Shown here in pieces: positions 10,698 through 11,100 of a stretch of DNA of 11,100 nt (its first letter is position 1; every line of letters begins with the position of its first letter). A program made the position numbers and the translations under genes. Under the pieces are notes generated by a model that was not told where the DNA came from, ran no database searches, and saw only the letters and a program-made list of their open reading frames with translations. Origin of the DNA: Thermoplasmata archaeon (GTDB lineage Archaea; Thermoplasmatota; JAKEGO01); the NCBI GenBank assembly GCA_022615805.1, contig JAKEGO010000069.1, positions 1-11,100 on the forward strand. The letters are read 5' to 3'.

Positions 10698-11100
10698 TGC
10701 TGTCGTTCTCCCGGGACCAGGAGGTGGTGGAGGTCGCGGGCGTCCGTTTCGGCGGCCAGCCGGGCGAGCTCCCGACCGTGCTCCTCGGGACGGTCTTCTA
10801 CAGGAAGCAGTTCAAGGACCTGGACCGCAAGGCGCTCCGCCGCGTCGAGGCCCTCGTCAATGCTCAGGACGAGATGTCCGACCTCTCCGGTAACCCGGCC
10901 GTCGTGGACATCTTCCTCGAAGGTGACGACGCCGCCATCAAGATCGACGCGATCGCCTCGGCGACCGACGCGCCGCTTTCTCTGGACGTCCCCGACGAGG
11001 CCCTCTGGCCCGCCGTGCTGGGGCATCTCGACGACGCCGGCCTTCTCGACCGTTCGATCGCCAACTCTCTGAACATGGGCCTGACGGCCGGGACGGTGGA
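10697..11100 (+). CDS. mtrH: MtrH-like methyltetrahydropterin methyltransferase, 5' part
   Basis: The frame from ATG 10697 stays open to the window end: 134 codons and two bases of a family that usually has a little over 300 residues. MtrH moves the methyl group between the tetrahydropterin cofactor and the corrinoid on MtrA; it is a soluble TIM-barrel enzyme related to MetH-type methyltransferases. Diagnostic stretches are VEVAGVRFGGQPGELPTVLL (11-30), GTVFYRKQF (31-39), DEMSDLSGNPAVVDIF (58-73) and LLDRSIANSLNMG (116-128). Compared with methanogen MtrH, the IDSSAG-like strand reads SLDVPDE, a visible difference at a barrel strand. Overlap with mtrA and a good ribosome-binding site show one operon. 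Whether the gene is complete, or is followed by a substrate-specific methyltransferase, cannot be seen. Confidence 0.9.
   Translation, partial: MLSFSRDQEVVEVAGVRFGGQPGELPTVLLGTVFYRKQFKDLDRKALRRVEALVNAQDEMSDLSGNPAVVDIFLEGDDAAIKIDAIASATDAPLSLDVPDEALWPAVLGHLDDAGLLDRSIANSLNMGLTAGTV

Noticed and set aside
1..11100. CRISPR array, insertion sequence, rRNA or toxin-antitoxin gene.
   Set aside because: No regularly spaced repeats, transposase motifs, rRNA sequence or paired small toxin/antitoxin frames were seen on either strand.

Overview
The window looks archaeal, most likely from a GC-rich relative of the Thermoplasmatota, although the sequence alone cannot fix the lineage. The evidence is an archaeal NMD3, a tRNA-Thr gene that lacks an encoded CCA and has U73, an AF1104-like DUF89 protein, a DUF401 membrane protein, and an MtrA/MtrH pair. 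Three genes also have TATA-like boxes 20-23 nt ahead of their start codons, as in leaderless archaeal transcripts. Genes inside operons instead show Shine-Dalgarno sequences or stop/start overlaps.

Layout. Positions 61-558 (+) encode a small membrane-anchored protein of unknown function in DNA that is visibly less GC-rich than the rest. Its 3' end runs into a tRNA-like fold (531-601) with no D-arm. The gene-free stretch 559-838 also holds an echo of the tRNA-Thr 3' end (630-652), a nested stem-loop (710-776) and a perfect 10-bp inverted repeat (790-832). tRNA-Thr(GGT) lies at 839-910 (-). Next on the minus strand is a two-gene unit: a 1753-residue secreted, membrane-anchored surface protein (7250-1989) whose stop overlaps the nmd3 reading frame (to 949). 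A gene-free stretch follows at 7251-7893, with the surface-gene promoter, two strong adjacent hairpins and a very AT-rich island.

Further right, a DUF89 metal-dependent phosphatase-like gene (8766-7894, -) and a DUF401 polytopic membrane protein (10031-8838, -) each have their own promoter. A divergent intergenic region of 93 bp separates DUF401 from a plus-strand operon: mtrA (10125-10697), then mtrH (from 10697, cut off by the window end), joined by a TGATG overlap.

How the genes may work together. MtrA (corrinoid protein) and MtrH (methyl-tetrahydropterin methyltransferase) are normally part of the eight-subunit, sodium-pumping Mtr complex of methanogens. Here they stand next to each other, without the genes normally between them, and MtrA lacks the usual C-terminal membrane helix. 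This points to a soluble two-component corrinoid methyl-transfer module feeding, or fed by, the tetrahydropterin one-carbon pool. The divergent DUF401 carrier could be linked to it, but that is inference. The surface protein carries repeated beta-helix and Ig-like modules outside the cell and a zinc ribbon inside. Its coupling to the ribosome-biogenesis factor NMD3 has no evident functional logic.
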